Shown here piece after piece: positions 1 to 8,478 of a stretch of DNA of 64,000 nucleotides. This stretch comes from Chitinophagales bacterium. GTDB lineage: Bacteria; Bacteroidota; Bacteroidia; Chitinophagales; Chitinophagaceae. A program made the translations under genes and the position numbers. The DNA lies in assembly GCA_017303415.1 (NCBI GenBank), contig JAFLBJ010000001.1:1860001-1924000 (forward strand), read 5' to 3'. How positions within the stretch are numbered: the first letter of the stretch is position 1; the number at the start of each line of letters is the position of its first letter. The notes beneath the pieces were generated by a model. It was not told the DNA's origin. It worked only from the letters and a program-made list of their open reading frames with translations, and ran no database searches.

Positions 1-174
1 TATCTCAATGACCAACTGAAATTTCAGCCCCTGGCACTGACCTTCCTGTTACGGACCGAATACTCCATCGGGAAGTTCTATATCCAGCCCCAGCTTATCC
101 TTGACTATTATTTCCCGGCGGAGGAAAAGAATTTCAGTTCCCTGGTTTCCTTAAACCTTGGGCTTCTTTTCTGA
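1..174 (+). CDS. C-terminal end of an outer-membrane beta-barrel-like protein (partial)
   Basis: The reading frame is open from base 1 and stops with TGA at 172-174, giving the last 57 residues of a protein that begins outside the window. Hydrophobic and polar residues alternate (for example SIGKFYIQPQLILDYYFP) and the chain ends in Leu-Gly-Leu-Leu-Phe. A terminal aromatic residue after an amphipathic strand is typical of outer-membrane barrels recognised by the BAM machinery. No family can be named from this fragment. The outer-membrane location is inference from strand pattern and the terminal Phe. Confidence 0.6.
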   Translation, partial: YLNDQLKFQPLALTFLLRTEYSIGKFYIQPQLILDYYFPAEEKNFSSLVSLNLGLLF

Positions 175-239
175 TCTATTCATGCGGGTACCTGCTTCTT
201 TTACTTTTTTTTAAGAAACAAAAAGCAATTAAGCATTTA

Positions 240-267
240 CTTAACGGTTATATATCCTTTCGTTAAG
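240..267. promoter_or_regulatory. short inverted repeat upstream of the beta-barrel gene
   Basis: CTTAACG at 240-246 and CGTTAAG at 261-267 form perfect 7-base arms around an AT-rich 14-base spacer, about 70 bases before the ATG at 338. The spacing and the AT-rich centre would suit an operator or a promoter-proximal site. Only symmetry supports this; no regulator is encoded nearby. Confidence 0.2.
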
Positions 268-337
268 GACAATTAACAGGGGGAATCAAAGCATGGCATC
301 AATGTTGAATTTTCCCATCTAACTTAAAACTCTAGTT

Positions 338-922
338 ATGAAAGCAAAATTAGCTACCGTTCTCGTCGCCCTTTTCCTTTCTTCGGCTGCTTTTTCCCAG
401 TTTCATTTGGGTATCAAAGGCGGAGCCAATGTGAACAAAGTGGATGGAAAATCCTTCTCCCAACAGTTTACCTATGGCTACCACATTGGTGGGTTTGCGG
501 AGATCGGGATCAGTCCCAAACTACGGATCGTTCCCGAGGTTTTATTCAACCAGTATTCTTCCACCCTCGACAGCAGTTACAAGGAGATCTACGAGAATGT
601 GATCAATTCCTCGCAGAGCAAGGTAAAATTGAATTACCTCACCATCCCCATTTTGCTTGACTACAAATTGCTCGGCCCCATCCACCTGCAGGCAGGTCCG
701 CAAGTAGGTATCCTGATGGACCAGAGCCGTACCTTCCTGCAAAATGGCGGAGATGCCTTTAAAGAAGGTGAATTCTCCATGGTAGGCGGTGTACAGGTCA
801 ACCTGGCCAAATTCCGCTTTACCGGCCGCTATGTCATCGGTTTGAACAACATCAATGACATCGACGACCAGGATAAATGGAAGAACCAGGCCCTGCAATT
901 ATCGGTTGGTATCGCATTCTAA
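338..922 (+). CDS. small outer-membrane beta-barrel protein (PorT/OMP_b-brl family type)
   Basis: A 194-residue protein with a clear signal peptide: MKAKLATV, then a hydrophobic stretch ending SSAAFSQ, so cleavage is expected near residues 20-21. The mature part starts FHLGIKGGANVNKV, the usual first strand of the PorT-like or outer-membrane beta-barrel domain common in Bacteroidota. Alternating strands follow and the protein ends LQLSVGIAF with a terminal Phe. Length matches this family of about 180-230 residues. Such proteins sit in the outer membrane and most have no known role; some members (PorT) are needed for type IX secretion, but nothing here shows that specific role. Confidence 0.75.
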   Translation: MKAKLATVLVALFLSSAAFSQFHLGIKGGANVNKVDGKSFSQQFTYGYHIGGFAEIGISPKLRIVPEVLFNQYSSTLDSSYKEIYENVINSSQSKVKLNYLTIPILLDYKLLGPIHLQAGPQVGILMDQSRTFLQNGGDAFKEGEFSMVGGVQVNLAKFRFTGRYVIGLNNINDIDDQDKWKNQALQLSVGIAF

Positions 923-938
923 GAGCGAAATTTGAATC

Positions 939-1015
939 ACACGAATTACGCGAATGACACGAATGGCACGAATGCTAACAATTCGTGCCATTCGTGTCAT
1001 TCGCGTAATTCGTGT
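939..1015. repeat. perfect 35-base inverted repeat built from a CGAAT-ending nonamer
   Basis: Arms at 939-973 and 981-1015 are exact reverse complements separated by seven bases. Each arm is made of about four related 9-base units ending in CGAAT, such as TACGCGAAT and GACACGAAT. The element sits between the beta-barrel gene stop at 922 and the lon promoter. As RNA it would be a very stable hairpin, so it could end the upstream transcript although no T-run follows. A degenerate relative (GCGTAATTCGTG) lies near 29200. Confidence 0.85.
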
Positions 1016-1034
1016 CCCAAAGACGGCACTTTTC

Positions 1035-1065
1035 TTGACAAGTATATATTCCCGGTGTATTTTTA
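1035..1065 (+). promoter_or_regulatory. candidate promoter of lon
   Basis: TTG at 1035-1037, 20 bases, then TATTTTTA at 1058-1065 resembles the Bacteroidota primary sigma promoter (TTTG about 19-20 bases before TAnnTTTG). The lon ATG follows 48 bases later. This is a pattern match only. Confidence 0.35.
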
Positions 1066-1113
1066 ACCCGGCCTGAAAATGACTGACAGGCTGTCAAACC
1101 ACCGATATATACG

Positions 1114-3519
1114 ATGAAGAGCATAGATTTACTAGTGCGATCCGAAGAAGAGGCCGACTTTATCCCCATTATTCCCCTCAACGAGAATGAAGGTGAAACC
1201 TCCGATGGGCTTGAGATTCCCTCGCATTTACCCCTGCTTCCCCTGCGAAATACCGTACTTTTTCCCGGCGTGGTTATCCCGATAACCGTAGGCCGCGATA
1301 AGAGTATCAAAGCGGTACAAGAGGCCTATAAGGCTGACAAATTGATAGGCGTAGTAGCGCAAAAAGACAGTAATGTTGAAGACCCCAATATTTCCGACCT
1401 GGAAAATATTGGTACGGTGGCCCGTATTGTGAAACTGATCACGATGCCAGATGGGGGAACCACGATCATTATCCAGGGCCGGAGCCGGTTCAGGATCATC
1501 GCGATCACCACCGAAGACCCGTTTTTCAAAGCCGATATTGAAGTGCTGCAAGAGGCGGAAGTGCCTGTGAATGATGAGTTTGCAGCGGGAGTATCGAATA
1601 TCAAGGATATGGCGGCCCAGATCGTCAGCCTCTCCTCCAATATCCCCTCCGAAGCGGCGATCATCCTTAAGAATATCGAAAACCCCGGTTTCCTGATCAA
1701 TTTTGTGTGCAGCAACCTGAGCGCCGACCTGAAAGAGAAACAACGCCTGCTGGAACTGGATGATATCCGTGACCGGGCGAGTCAACTCACCCAGATGCTC
1801 CATAAAGAGCTGCAGTTTGCCGAGCTGAAAAATAAGGTGACCACCAAGACCAAGGTGGAGCTGGACAAACAACAACGTGATTACTTTCTCCAGCAACAAC
1901 TCAAAAGCATCAAGGAAGAATTGGGTGGCGATACCAATGAACGGGAGTTAAAGGAAATGCAGAAAAAGGCCGAGACCAAAAAATGGCCTGCCAGCGCGAA
2001 AGAAGCCTTTACCAAGAACCTGCAGAAACTGGAGCGGATGCACCCCAGCACCCCGGATTATTCCGTGGTGTATAATCACCTTGACCTGATGCTGGACCTG
2101 CCCTGGCAAGAGTACACCGAAGATTATTATGACCTGAAAAAGGCGAAGCGGGTACTCGATACCGATCATTATGGCATGGGGAAAATAAAGGAAAGGATAC
2201 TGGAATACCTGGCCGTACTTAAACTAAAGGGGGACATGAAAAGCCCGATCCTTTGTTTTATCGGCCCTCCGGGTATTGGTAAAACCTCCCTGGGACGCAG
2301 CATCGCCCATGCCATTGGACGTAAATATGTACGACTGAGCCTCGGTGGCCTGCATGATGAGAGCGAGATCAGAGGTCATCGCAAAACCTATATCGGCGCG
2401 ATGCCCGGACGGATACTTCAATCCCTGCGCAAGGTGAAGTCCTCCAACCCCGTAATGATCCTCGATGAGATCGACAAGGTTGGGAATGACCAGCGTGGCG
2501 ATCCCTCTTCCGCTTTACTGGAGGTACTTGATCCCGAACAGAACCATACCTTTTACGATAACTATCTGGAATTAGAGTATGACCTGAGCAAGGTATTGTT
2601 TATTGCCACCGCTAATAATATCCAGAATATTCAACCCGCTTTGCGTGACCGCCTCGAGATCATTGACCTGAGCGGTTATGCGGTAGAAGAGAAGATGGAG
2701 ATCGCCAAGCGGCACCTTATTCCTAAACAGCGCGAAGCGCATGGATTAAAGAAGATCGGGTTTAAGATCAGTGATAAGGTGATCGAGAAAGTGATTCAGG
2801 ATTATACCCGTGAAAGCGGAGTGCGTGAACTTGACCGGATGCTCGCTTCTGTAATGCGCTATCAGGCCAAGGAGTATGCGATGAAGGATAAATTAAAGCC
2901 TACCCTGACAGCCGCGGATGTAGAAAAGATATTGGGCAAACCCCGGTACAGCAACGAGATCTATAAAACCGCCAATATGCCCGGGGTAGCCGTTGGGCTG
3001 GCCTGGACCTATGTGGGTGGAGATATATTATTTATAGAGACCAGCACCAGTGATGGGAAAGGCGAATTGAAATTGACCGGCAACCTGGGAAATGTAATGA
3101 AGGAAAGTGCGACCACCGCATTGACCTATTTACAATCCAATGCCAGCCGGTATGGAATTGATGGAAAGTCATTTGAAAAAAAGACCATCCATGTCCATGT
3201 ACCCGAGGGGGCGGTACCCAAGGACGGCCCCAGTGCCGGTATCACGATGATGACCTCCCTGGCTTCGGCGCTGACCGGTAAGCGGGTAAAACCCTTCCTG
3301 GCCATGACCGGTGAGATCACCCTTCGCGGACAGGTATTACCGGTAGGAGGGATCAAGGAAAAGATATTGGCCGCCAAGCGGGCGGGTCTCCGCGAAGTCA
3401 TCTTATGTGCTCAGAATGAAAAAGATGTACAGGAGATCGACTCGGCCTTTATCAAGGGTATGCAGTTTCATTATGTGAAGACAATGAACCAGGTGTTGGA
3501 GTTGGCGTTGAAAAACTAG
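1114..3519 (+). CDS. lon: ATP-dependent Lon protease
   Basis: An 801-residue LonA-type protease, the expected length. It degrades misfolded and regulatory proteins in the cytoplasm as a homohexamer. Domains in order: the N-terminal LON substrate-binding domain (about residues 38-230), coiled coil (about 230-310), AAA+ ATPase, and the C-terminal protease domain (about 610-800). The Walker A motif GPPGIGKT lies at 384-391 and Walker B VMILDEID at 447-454. The catalytic Ser is Ser707 in PKDGPSAG and the catalytic Lys is Lys750 in GGIKEK, spaced as in E. coli Lon. The gene stands alone, with a candidate promoter upstream and a strong terminator about 140 bases downstream. ATG 1114 is chosen because the family N-terminus aligns shortly after it. 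Confidence 0.97.
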   Translation: MKSIDLLVRSEEEADFIPIIPLNENEGETSDGLEIPSHLPLLPLRNTVLFPGVVIPITVGRDKSIKAVQEAYKADKLIGVVAQKDSNVEDPNISDLENIGTVARIVKLITMPDGGTTIIIQGRSRFRIIAITTEDPFFKADIEVLQEAEVPVNDEFAAGVSNIKDMAAQIVSLSSNIPSEAAIILKNIENPGFLINFVCSNLSADLKEKQRLLELDDIRDRASQLTQMLHKELQFAELKNKVTTKTKVELDKQQRDYFLQQQLKSIKEELGGDTNERELKEMQKKAETKKWPASAKEAFTKNLQKLERMHPSTPDYSVVYNHLDLMLDLPWQEYTEDYYDLKKAKRVLDTDHYGMGKIKERILEYLAVLKLKGDMKSPILCFIGPPGIGKTSLGRSIAHAIGRKYVRLSLGGLHDESEIRGHRKTYIGAMPGRILQSLRKVKSSNPVMILDEIDKVGNDQRGDPSSALLEVLDPEQNHTFYDNYLELEYDLSKVLFIATANNIQNIQPALRDRLEIIDLSGYAVEEKMEIAKRHLIPKQREAHGLKKIGFKISDKVIEKVIQDYTRESGVRELDRMLASVMRYQAKEYAMKDKLKPTLTAADVEKILGKPRYSNEIYKTANMPGVAVGLAWTYVGGDILFIETSTSDGKGELKLTGNLGNVMKESATTALTYLQSNASRYGIDGKSFEKKTIHVHVPEGAVPKDGPSAGITMMTSLASALTGKRVKPFLAMTGEITLRGQVLPVGGIKEKILAAKRAGLREVILCAQNEKDVQEIDSAFIKGMQFHYVKTMNQVLELALKN

Positions 3520-3660
3520 CTTTTTGCTAATAGCTAATAGCTAATGGCTTTTAACAAAAAAACCTTCAAATCTCAAGAACCAAGGCAACCATTTTCCCGT
3601 ACATGCGTTGTTAGTTATATAGAATTTTTCATGTTGGTTGTTTTAAGGGTTAAAAATGTT

Positions 3661-3690
3661 CCCCCCGATTCTTCGGGGGGATTTTTTTTG
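3661..3690 (+). terminator. intrinsic terminator downstream of lon
   Basis: CCCCCCGA at 3661-3668 and TCGGGGGG at 3673-3680 pair around a TTCT loop and are followed by a run of eight T. It lies after the lon stop and ahead of the porQ-like signal peptide. It argues that the next gene starts after it rather than at the upstream in-frame ATGs at 3544 or 3631. Confidence 0.85.
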
Positions 3691-3723
3691 CCGTTCCGGC
3701 TGCATTTCTCAAATTCGTATGAC

Positions 3724-4782
3724 TTGCGTTTAACCCTTTTCATATCCGCCTTATTTTTTGTTGGACAAATCTCCGGGCAAACCCTTGGCGGGTCATCCAT
3801 TTTTAATTTTTTAAAATTACCGGCGACCCCTCAACTGACGGGCTTAGGTGGGGTGAATGTATCCAAACCTTCCAATGATGTAGGGATGGCCTTTCACAAT
3901 CCGGCCCTGTTGAACAAGGAGATGCATACCCGTGCCAATCTGGTGTTCAATGATTTTTATGCAGGCATCAAGACCTTTCATCTTGCCCTTGGTTATTTCT
4001 CACAGCCCTTGAATACCCGGTTCGCCGGCGGGGTCCATTACTTTGATTATGGTACGATTCCCCAAACCGATGCCAGTGGAAATGTATCCGGTAGTTTTCG
4101 TCCGGTGGATTGGGTGGTACAGTTTTCCGCGGCCCGGTCGTATATGGAGAAATGGGATTATGGGGCCACGATAAAATTCATTCATTCCGGTTATGGGTTA
4201 TATCGTTCAACCGGCATGGCGTTGGATATGGGTATTCTTTTCAGGGATAGTTCAGCTTTGTTCACCGCGTCGATTCTGGCAAAGAACATGGGGTTTCAAT
4301 TAAAGAAATACCAGGGTACCGATCCCGATGACCTGCCCTTTGATCTTCAGATCGGAATGACCAAGCGTTTGGCCGATGCGCCTTTCTCCTTTTCCATAAC
4401 GGCCCAACGGGCCCATCAATGGGATATCCGGTATGATGACACATTATTCAATGCCGGCAATGGTGTGGAGACGACCGGAAAGAAATTCACCTTTGATAAA
4501 TTATTCAGGCATTTTGTTTTTGCCGCTACGGTACATCCCAGTGAGCAATTAGAGTTTTCACTTGGGTATAATCATTTACGCCGGCAGGAATTGAATGTGT
4601 ACAATGCCTCCAATGGGCTCAATGGGTTTTCCTTGGGGGTAGGGGTCTTGTTAAAAAAGATCCAGATCCGGTATGCCCGTGCCTATTACCAAAACAATAC
4701 CGCCCTCAATCAATTCGGCCTCGGTCTCAAGCTCAACGATTATTTTGGCTTGGGCAAATGGGGCGAGCGCGCGGGGTGGTAG
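3724..4782 (+). CDS. porQ: PorQ-like type IX secretion system protein
   Basis: PorQ is an outer-membrane protein of the PorU-V-Q-Z attachment complex, which processes and anchors type IX secreted cargo at the cell surface. The mature part has family signatures: GGSSIFNFLKLPATPQLTGLGG near the N-terminus, then NDVGMAFHNPALL, then a series of beta strands like FadL/PorV barrels. The frame is open back to ATG 3544, but that reading runs through the lon terminator. I place the start at TTG 3724, which gives a clean signal peptide (MRLTLFISALFFVGQISGQ) and about 352 residues. TTG 3688 and ATG 3631 are alternatives. T9SS genes are usually scattered in Bacteroidota, so a lone porQ is normal. The next-door Rhs island need not be linked. 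Confidence 0.8.
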   Translation: MRLTLFISALFFVGQISGQTLGGSSIFNFLKLPATPQLTGLGGVNVSKPSNDVGMAFHNPALLNKEMHTRANLVFNDFYAGIKTFHLALGYFSQPLNTRFAGGVHYFDYGTIPQTDASGNVSGSFRPVDWVVQFSAARSYMEKWDYGATIKFIHSGYGLYRSTGMALDMGILFRDSSALFTASILAKNMGFQLKKYQGTDPDDLPFDLQIGMTKRLADAPFSFSITAQRAHQWDIRYDDTLFNAGNGVETTGKKFTFDKLFRHFVFAATVHPSEQLEFSLGYNHLRRQELNVYNASNGLNGFSLGVGVLLKKIQIRYARAYYQNNTALNQFGLGLKLNDYFGLGKWGERAGW

Positions 4783-4796
4783 GGGGATTGGGGAGC

Positions 4797-5162
4797 ACTA
4801 CAAAACCATTACCACCGGTTGCACCGGTGGCTATTGATGGTTTAAGCCCTTCGGGCTAGTTACTCCGTTAATAGAAGAACATTGTATTATGCAGGTAGTA
4901 TGCTGTAATAGCATTTTCCCGCGCCCCATCGGGGCGCCATGTCGGTAGCTCCCGATCATCCAACCATTTCCCCACGCTCCGTAGGAGCGTTATATTTGGA
5001 GCACCGAAGTTCAGGGAGTTGTCGCAACCTGCAGGGGGTAATGGAAGATACATATCGGGCCGTAGTCAAATGTCATAATTTTGAGTTTGTTAGAAGTTTT
5101 TAAGACTACGGCCAGCATCATTCTGAATTTTGGGGAATTGGGAGGAATACTAAGGGGAGCGG
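4797..5162. repeat. repeat A, copy 1 (long form)
   Basis: This fills the gap between porQ and the ankyrin gene. The first part carries ACCGGTTGCACCGGT and CCCTTCGGGC palindromes. The conserved core begins at the GCGCCCC/GGGGCGC hairpin (4921-4938). It continues with ACGCTCC-GTA-GGAGCGT (4974-4990) and a long-range pair GGCCGTAGTC (5058-5067) with GACTACGGCC (5104-5113). It ends at the conserved GGAATACTAAGG-n-AGCGG edge, where unique sequence begins. Related copies are at about 5873, 11836, 13325 and 14523, with a partial copy at 15946. No coding capacity is apparent. Confidence 0.9.
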
Positions 5163-5216
5163 AGCTTGTCCCTTCTAACCGTCGGAATAATAAAAGGACT
5201 TAAATTAAACGAAAGA

Positions 5217-5738
5217 ATGAGTATAAACAATTCTCTACTTTCAGCAATTCGACTGAAAGATTATGACAATGTGAAACATTGCTTAAAATCCGGGGCGGAA
5301 ATTTCCTATAAAGATCAGTTTGGCTGTGATGCTTTTTATTATTCTGTGGTTTATCCGGATAATAGAATTTTTGAGTTGATATTGGAGGAAGATATTAATT
5401 TTAAAGAATCGTATAGCGAAGGCGGGAACATACTTCATGTAGCTATTAAGGCGCATCTAGAAGAAAGGGGACACCTTCGTATTATTGAAAAGCTGCTAGA
5501 GAAGGGTGTAAATCCCAATTTTCAAGACAAATTTGGTAACACGCCTCTATGGTATGCCTGTATGTTCTTTGGAATTAGTGAACAGACGATTAAACTGTTG
5601 ATTCGATTTAAGGCCGCCTCCGACATCCCTAATATTTATGGTAGCTCTGTAAGGTCTTGGGCAGCAGAGAATAATGTAAAAGAAGTAATTGAAATTATTA
5701 ATGGTGGGGGCAATGTTTCAGGTAGTGTTTCAGATTAG
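5217..5738 (+). CDS. ankyrin-repeat protein, possible immunity protein
   Basis: A 173-residue protein made of ankyrin-type helix pairs. Recognisable units include AIRLKDYDNVKHCLKSGAE, ILHVAIKAHLEERG and TPLWYACMFFG, followed by a final SVRSWAAENNVKEVIEII. It has no signal peptide, so it is probably cytoplasmic. ATG 5217 is preferred over TTG 5166 because the upstream codons fall at the edge of repeat A. It lies alone after repeat A with no toxin in front, and its last codons (GSVSD plus TAG) come from the boundary motif shared with other immunity genes of the island. Ankyrin proteins occur as immunity proteins in polymorphic-toxin loci; here that role is inferred from position. Confidence 0.65.
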   Translation: MSINNSLLSAIRLKDYDNVKHCLKSGAEISYKDQFGCDAFYYSVVYPDNRIFELILEEDINFKESYSEGGNILHVAIKAHLEERGHLRIIEKLLEKGVNPNFQDKFGNTPLWYACMFFGISEQTIKLLIRFKAASDIPNIYGSSVRSWAAENNVKEVIEIINGGGNVSGSVSD

Positions 5739-5742
5739 CAGG
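5721..5742 (+). repeat. module boundary motif, copy 1
   Basis: GGTAGTG followed by TTTCAGATTAGCAGG. It encodes the last residues GSVSD and the stop TAG of the ankyrin gene. Near-identical copies end the genes at 8266, 11455 and 14351 and recur in non-coding DNA at 12875, 13024, 14360, 14509, 15632 and 15781. Confidence 0.85.
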
Positions 5743-5872
5743 TTTTCAATATTCAAACGTGAAAAAGGAGCTCATTTACAGGAAATATTCGCCAACCGGA
5801 TAGCCCTTTTTGCGCAGCAAAATTCTCCTATTAACCCAAAACTCAAGCCTATATTTTCTGTCTCTTCCTAGC
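5743..5872. repeat. degenerate copy of repeat D without the transposase stub
   Basis: The sequence GCTCATTTACAGG, then CCAACCGGATAGCCCTTTTTG, matches parts of the DNA after 12897 and after 15654. It links the boundary motif to the next repeat A. No reading frame in it is supported as coding. Confidence 0.6.
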
Positions 5873-6114
5873 GCCCCATCGGGGCGCCATGTCTGTAGCC
5901 CCCGATCATCCAACCATTTCCCCACGCTCCGTAGGAGCGTTATATTTGGAGCACCGAAGTTCAGAAAGTTGTCGCAACCTGTAGGGGGGCAATGGAAAAT
6001 ACAAATCGGGCCGTAGTCAAATGTCATAATTTTGAGTTTGTTAGGAGTTTTTAAGACTACGGCCAGCATCAATCTTAATTTTAGGGAGGGGAGAGGAATA
6101 CTAAGGGGAGCGGG
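5873..6114. repeat. repeat A, copy 2 (core form)
   Basis: It begins directly with the GCGCCCC/GGGGCGC hairpin and contains all three conserved stem pairs. It ends with GGAATACTAAGGGGAGCGG. The very next bases (from 6115) are in-frame Rhs coding sequence, so the repeat edge is a sharp junction with the interior of an rhs gene. Confidence 0.9.
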
Positions 6115-7740
6115 GGGAAGATCAAATCCCTGAACCGGACGACCGAGATAGCCGTGGATACCAATAGTGGATCCACGACAGTAGAAGCTGTTTATCACTA
6201 TGATGCCAATGGCAACCGGATCGGGAAGATCGAGGGAAGGTATCCCGGTCCCCACAAAGCTACATGGTATGTGCGCGATGCCCAGGGCAATGTGATGGCC
6301 GTATATGAAAAGGTGGCCTGGGGCATAGCCGAAGGCCAGGCTAAACTCACCGAGCATCATGTATATGGCTCAAGCCGCCTCGGCATCATCAAACGTGACC
6401 AGGACATTGACCAGCCCAAGGAGACGGCTGTCAATATTGACTTGCTTGGCCCAACCTATTTATCTAATTTTAAGCGTGGAAACAAGTTCTTTGAATTAAG
6501 CAACCATTTAGGAAACGTACTGGTCACCGTCAGTGACAAACACAGTGGCGTAGATACCTCCTCGGACGGGCAGTATGATTACTACCAGGCCGATGTGGTC
6601 AGTGCCAGTGATTATTATCCGTTTGGGATGCAGATGGTGGGGAGGACGCTGGAGACGAGTAAGTATCGGTATGGGTTTAATGGGAAGGAGAAAGACCCGG
6701 AGGTGATGGGCGAGGGGAATGTGTATGATTATGGGTTTAGGATTTATAATCCGAGGGTGGGGAGGTTTTTGAGCCTGGATCCTTTAGCAAATAAGTATTC
6801 ACATTTTTCGCCTTTTCATTACGCAGGCAATACTCCAATTCAAGCAATAGACCAAGACGGAGAAGAGCCGGTAGGATATTCACTTCGGTCAAAAATTAAA
6901 CCACCTGGTGAGACATGGATAACTATACAAGGGGAAGAGTATATTGAACAAAATGTCATAACTGGTAAGGTTTACCGTAGCATTATACGGGATGCTGTAG
7001 GACATGAGTATATGGTGTTTAGGGCCGAAACCTATGAAGTTGGTCTATGGAATCGGCTTTATCCCAAATCATCCTATTTTTATCTAAATAGTAATGTTAA
7101 CGACCCTACGGTAATTAGTTATTACACAAAAGACGAGAGTGGGTCTGTATTTCATGGTAATGTAATTTCGTTTGAACCGCAAGAATTTGTTGATACCAGG
7201 ACTGGAGCTGCTATTGCGGATGGAATTGGAAAGGCTGTATTTGTATCTGGCTTAATAATTACAGGAGGAATTTTAATTGATGGAGCTGCTACCTTAGTAA
7301 GCTCTCAATCGGTCATTGATTTTGCGATTAATGAGGTGAAGGATGAAATCAGAGATCAAATTATCGGGGTACTCTCTGATGCTACCGGGGTGCCACTTGA
7401 TCTGAATCCTGTGAGTCCAAAATCATTTAGCAAAGATTTTTTTAAAAATTTAGGAAAAAAGACCCTAAAAGAAAAATATGACGACCTATATGACTATACT
7501 AGAAAATCTTATGGCGGCAATGTAACAATAAGGAGGAAGGGAAAGGATATATTCCGAATCCACAATCCCAAGAAACCAGATAGCCATGGTTATAAAGTAA
7601 CTGAACTCGAAAGAAGCACTCGAACAAAGGGGTATGCCACCCCCAAAGACCGAAAAGTTACAAAACGGCATATAAGAAAAATCATTAAAGCAATTAATGG
7701 CGAAGGTGGGTATGATATACGTACTTTAAAGAATAAATGA
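6115..7740 (+). CDS. displaced 5'-truncated Rhs tail with a variable C-terminal tip
   Basis: The frame enters directly from repeat A with no ATG; the first possible start is GTG 6154, giving 528 residues. Bases 6115-6756 match 9607-10248 at equal length (642 bases), so this is a second copy of the end of an Rhs core. YD-type repeats (YHYDANGNRIGKIEG) lead into the Rhs-associated core (NPRVGRFLSLDP near residue 199, IDQDGEEP ending near 239). After that the tip is unique: a hydrophobic segment near 360-382 and a basic end with IRRKGKDIFRIHNPKK. The toxin family is not recognised; a nucleic-acid target would suit the basic end but is a guess. Without the N-terminus it is probably silent unless recombined into an intact rhs gene. 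Confidence 0.8.
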   Translation, partial: GKIKSLNRTTEIAVDTNSGSTTVEAVYHYDANGNRIGKIEGRYPGPHKATWYVRDAQGNVMAVYEKVAWGIAEGQAKLTEHHVYGSSRLGIIKRDQDIDQPKETAVNIDLLGPTYLSNFKRGNKFFELSNHLGNVLVTVSDKHSGVDTSSDGQYDYYQADVVSASDYYPFGMQMVGRTLETSKYRYGFNGKEKDPEVMGEGNVYDYGFRIYNPRVGRFLSLDPLANKYSHFSPFHYAGNTPIQAIDQDGEEPVGYSLRSKIKPPGETWITIQGEEYIEQNVITGKVYRSIIRDAVGHEYMVFRAETYEVGLWNRLYPKSSYFYLNSNVNDPTVISYYTKDESGSVFHGNVISFEPQEFVDTRTGAAIADGIGKAVFVSGLIITGGILIDGAATLVSSQSVIDFAINEVKDEIRDQIIGVLSDATGVPLDLNPVSPKSFSKDFFKNLGKKTLKEKYDDLYDYTRKSYGGNVTIRRKGKDIFRIHNPKKPDSHGYKVTELERSTRTKGYATPKDRKVTKRHIRKIIKAINGEGGYDIRTLKNK

Positions 7741-7747
7741 ATATAAT

Positions 7748-8266
7748 ATGGAATTTTTAGGACTATCGGGGACACTTCCTAAGGAAGAGTTAGATCAACT
7801 TGATAAGCTATTATTTCACCATGGATACTCAAGGTATCGTGAAATTGAGATAAATGATCCAGAACTAAATGATGGTTTAAAGCGATTTGTAGAGTTAATA
7901 AGTGGAAATTTTTTAATACAAGTACTTAATAGACCTAATGAAGGTAGTTCGGCAAAAATAACAGAGGAAATTAATGACTTTTTCATTTTTAAAACTATGT
8001 CTAATTTTCTAAACTGGCTAGTTGTCCTAAATGGTGAACCGTGTTTTAAGGGCAGAACTTTATATTTAATTTTTGCATCAGAATGGGAAGAGAGAGATAG
8101 GCACATAAGGTTTTACCGGAATGTAAATGTTGATGACGTGATTAAATATTTTGGTTTGAATAATGGTTGGCCACAGATGTTTTTTAATATGGATACCAAG
8201 AATTGGGAGCTTGAGTTTAATATTCCATTGGTTTTTGAAATTAACTTAGGTAGTGTTTCAAATTAG
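7748..8266 (+). CDS. putative immunity protein of the first Rhs tail
   Basis: A 172-residue acidic soluble protein with no signal peptide, starting 7 bases after the stop of the Rhs tail. The toxin-immunity order and tight spacing, not sequence similarity, suggest that it neutralises the preceding tip. It resembles no family I can name. The C-terminus NLGSVSN and its TAG stop are encoded by the boundary motif at 8249. Low-GC codon use compared with the flanking core genes fits an accessory origin. Confidence 0.6.
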   Translation: MEFLGLSGTLPKEELDQLDKLLFHHGYSRYREIEINDPELNDGLKRFVELISGNFLIQVLNRPNEGSSAKITEEINDFFIFKTMSNFLNWLVVLNGEPCFKGRTLYLIFASEWEERDRHIRFYRNVNVDDVIKYFGLNNGWPQMFFNMDTKNWELEFNIPLVFEINLGSVSN

Positions 8267-8301
8267 CAGGTTTCCCTACTTTATAAATAATTGTATTTCG
8301 T

Positions 8302-8330
8302 AACCGCTGTTCCCCGCAGCGGTTTTTTTA
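8302..8330 (+). terminator. intrinsic terminator in repeat B, copy 1
   Basis: AACCGCTG pairs with CAGCGGTT around TTCCCCG and is followed by a T-run. It would end the transcript of the upstream tail and immunity gene. Confidence 0.8.
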
Positions 8331-8358
8331 TTTTCAGGTCCCAGCAAAAACAAATACC

Positions 8359-8478
8359 ATGGAACAACTTAATCACCATAACCCGGAGTATGTGACTTGG
8401 AGATATGAGGAATTGAACTTTGCCTTGTTGGGAGGTATCCGGATAGGAGGTTTACACAGTAGGCGGGTGACTGTGTAG
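8359..8478 (+). pseudogene. conserved 39-codon frame in repeat B, copy 1
   Basis: ATG 8359 to TAG 8476-8478 encodes a short peptide containing HNPEYVTWRYEEL and LLGGIR, ending RVTV. The copy at 11549 keeps the same start, stop and length. In the HNPEYVTWRYEEL stretch all base differences are synonymous, while flanking codons vary freely. That suggests the N-terminal stub of a once longer gene. No family is recognised with confidence. Confidence 0.4.

Noticed and set aside
3544-3723. Longer start of the porQ-like gene at ATG 3544 or 3631
   Set aside because: The extension translates the lon terminator hairpin and destroys the signal peptide context, so a start after 3690 is more likely.
5689-5871. 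A 60-codon frame after the ankyrin gene
   Set aside because: It overlaps the ankyrin gene in another frame and runs into repeat sequence; no conserved product is evident.
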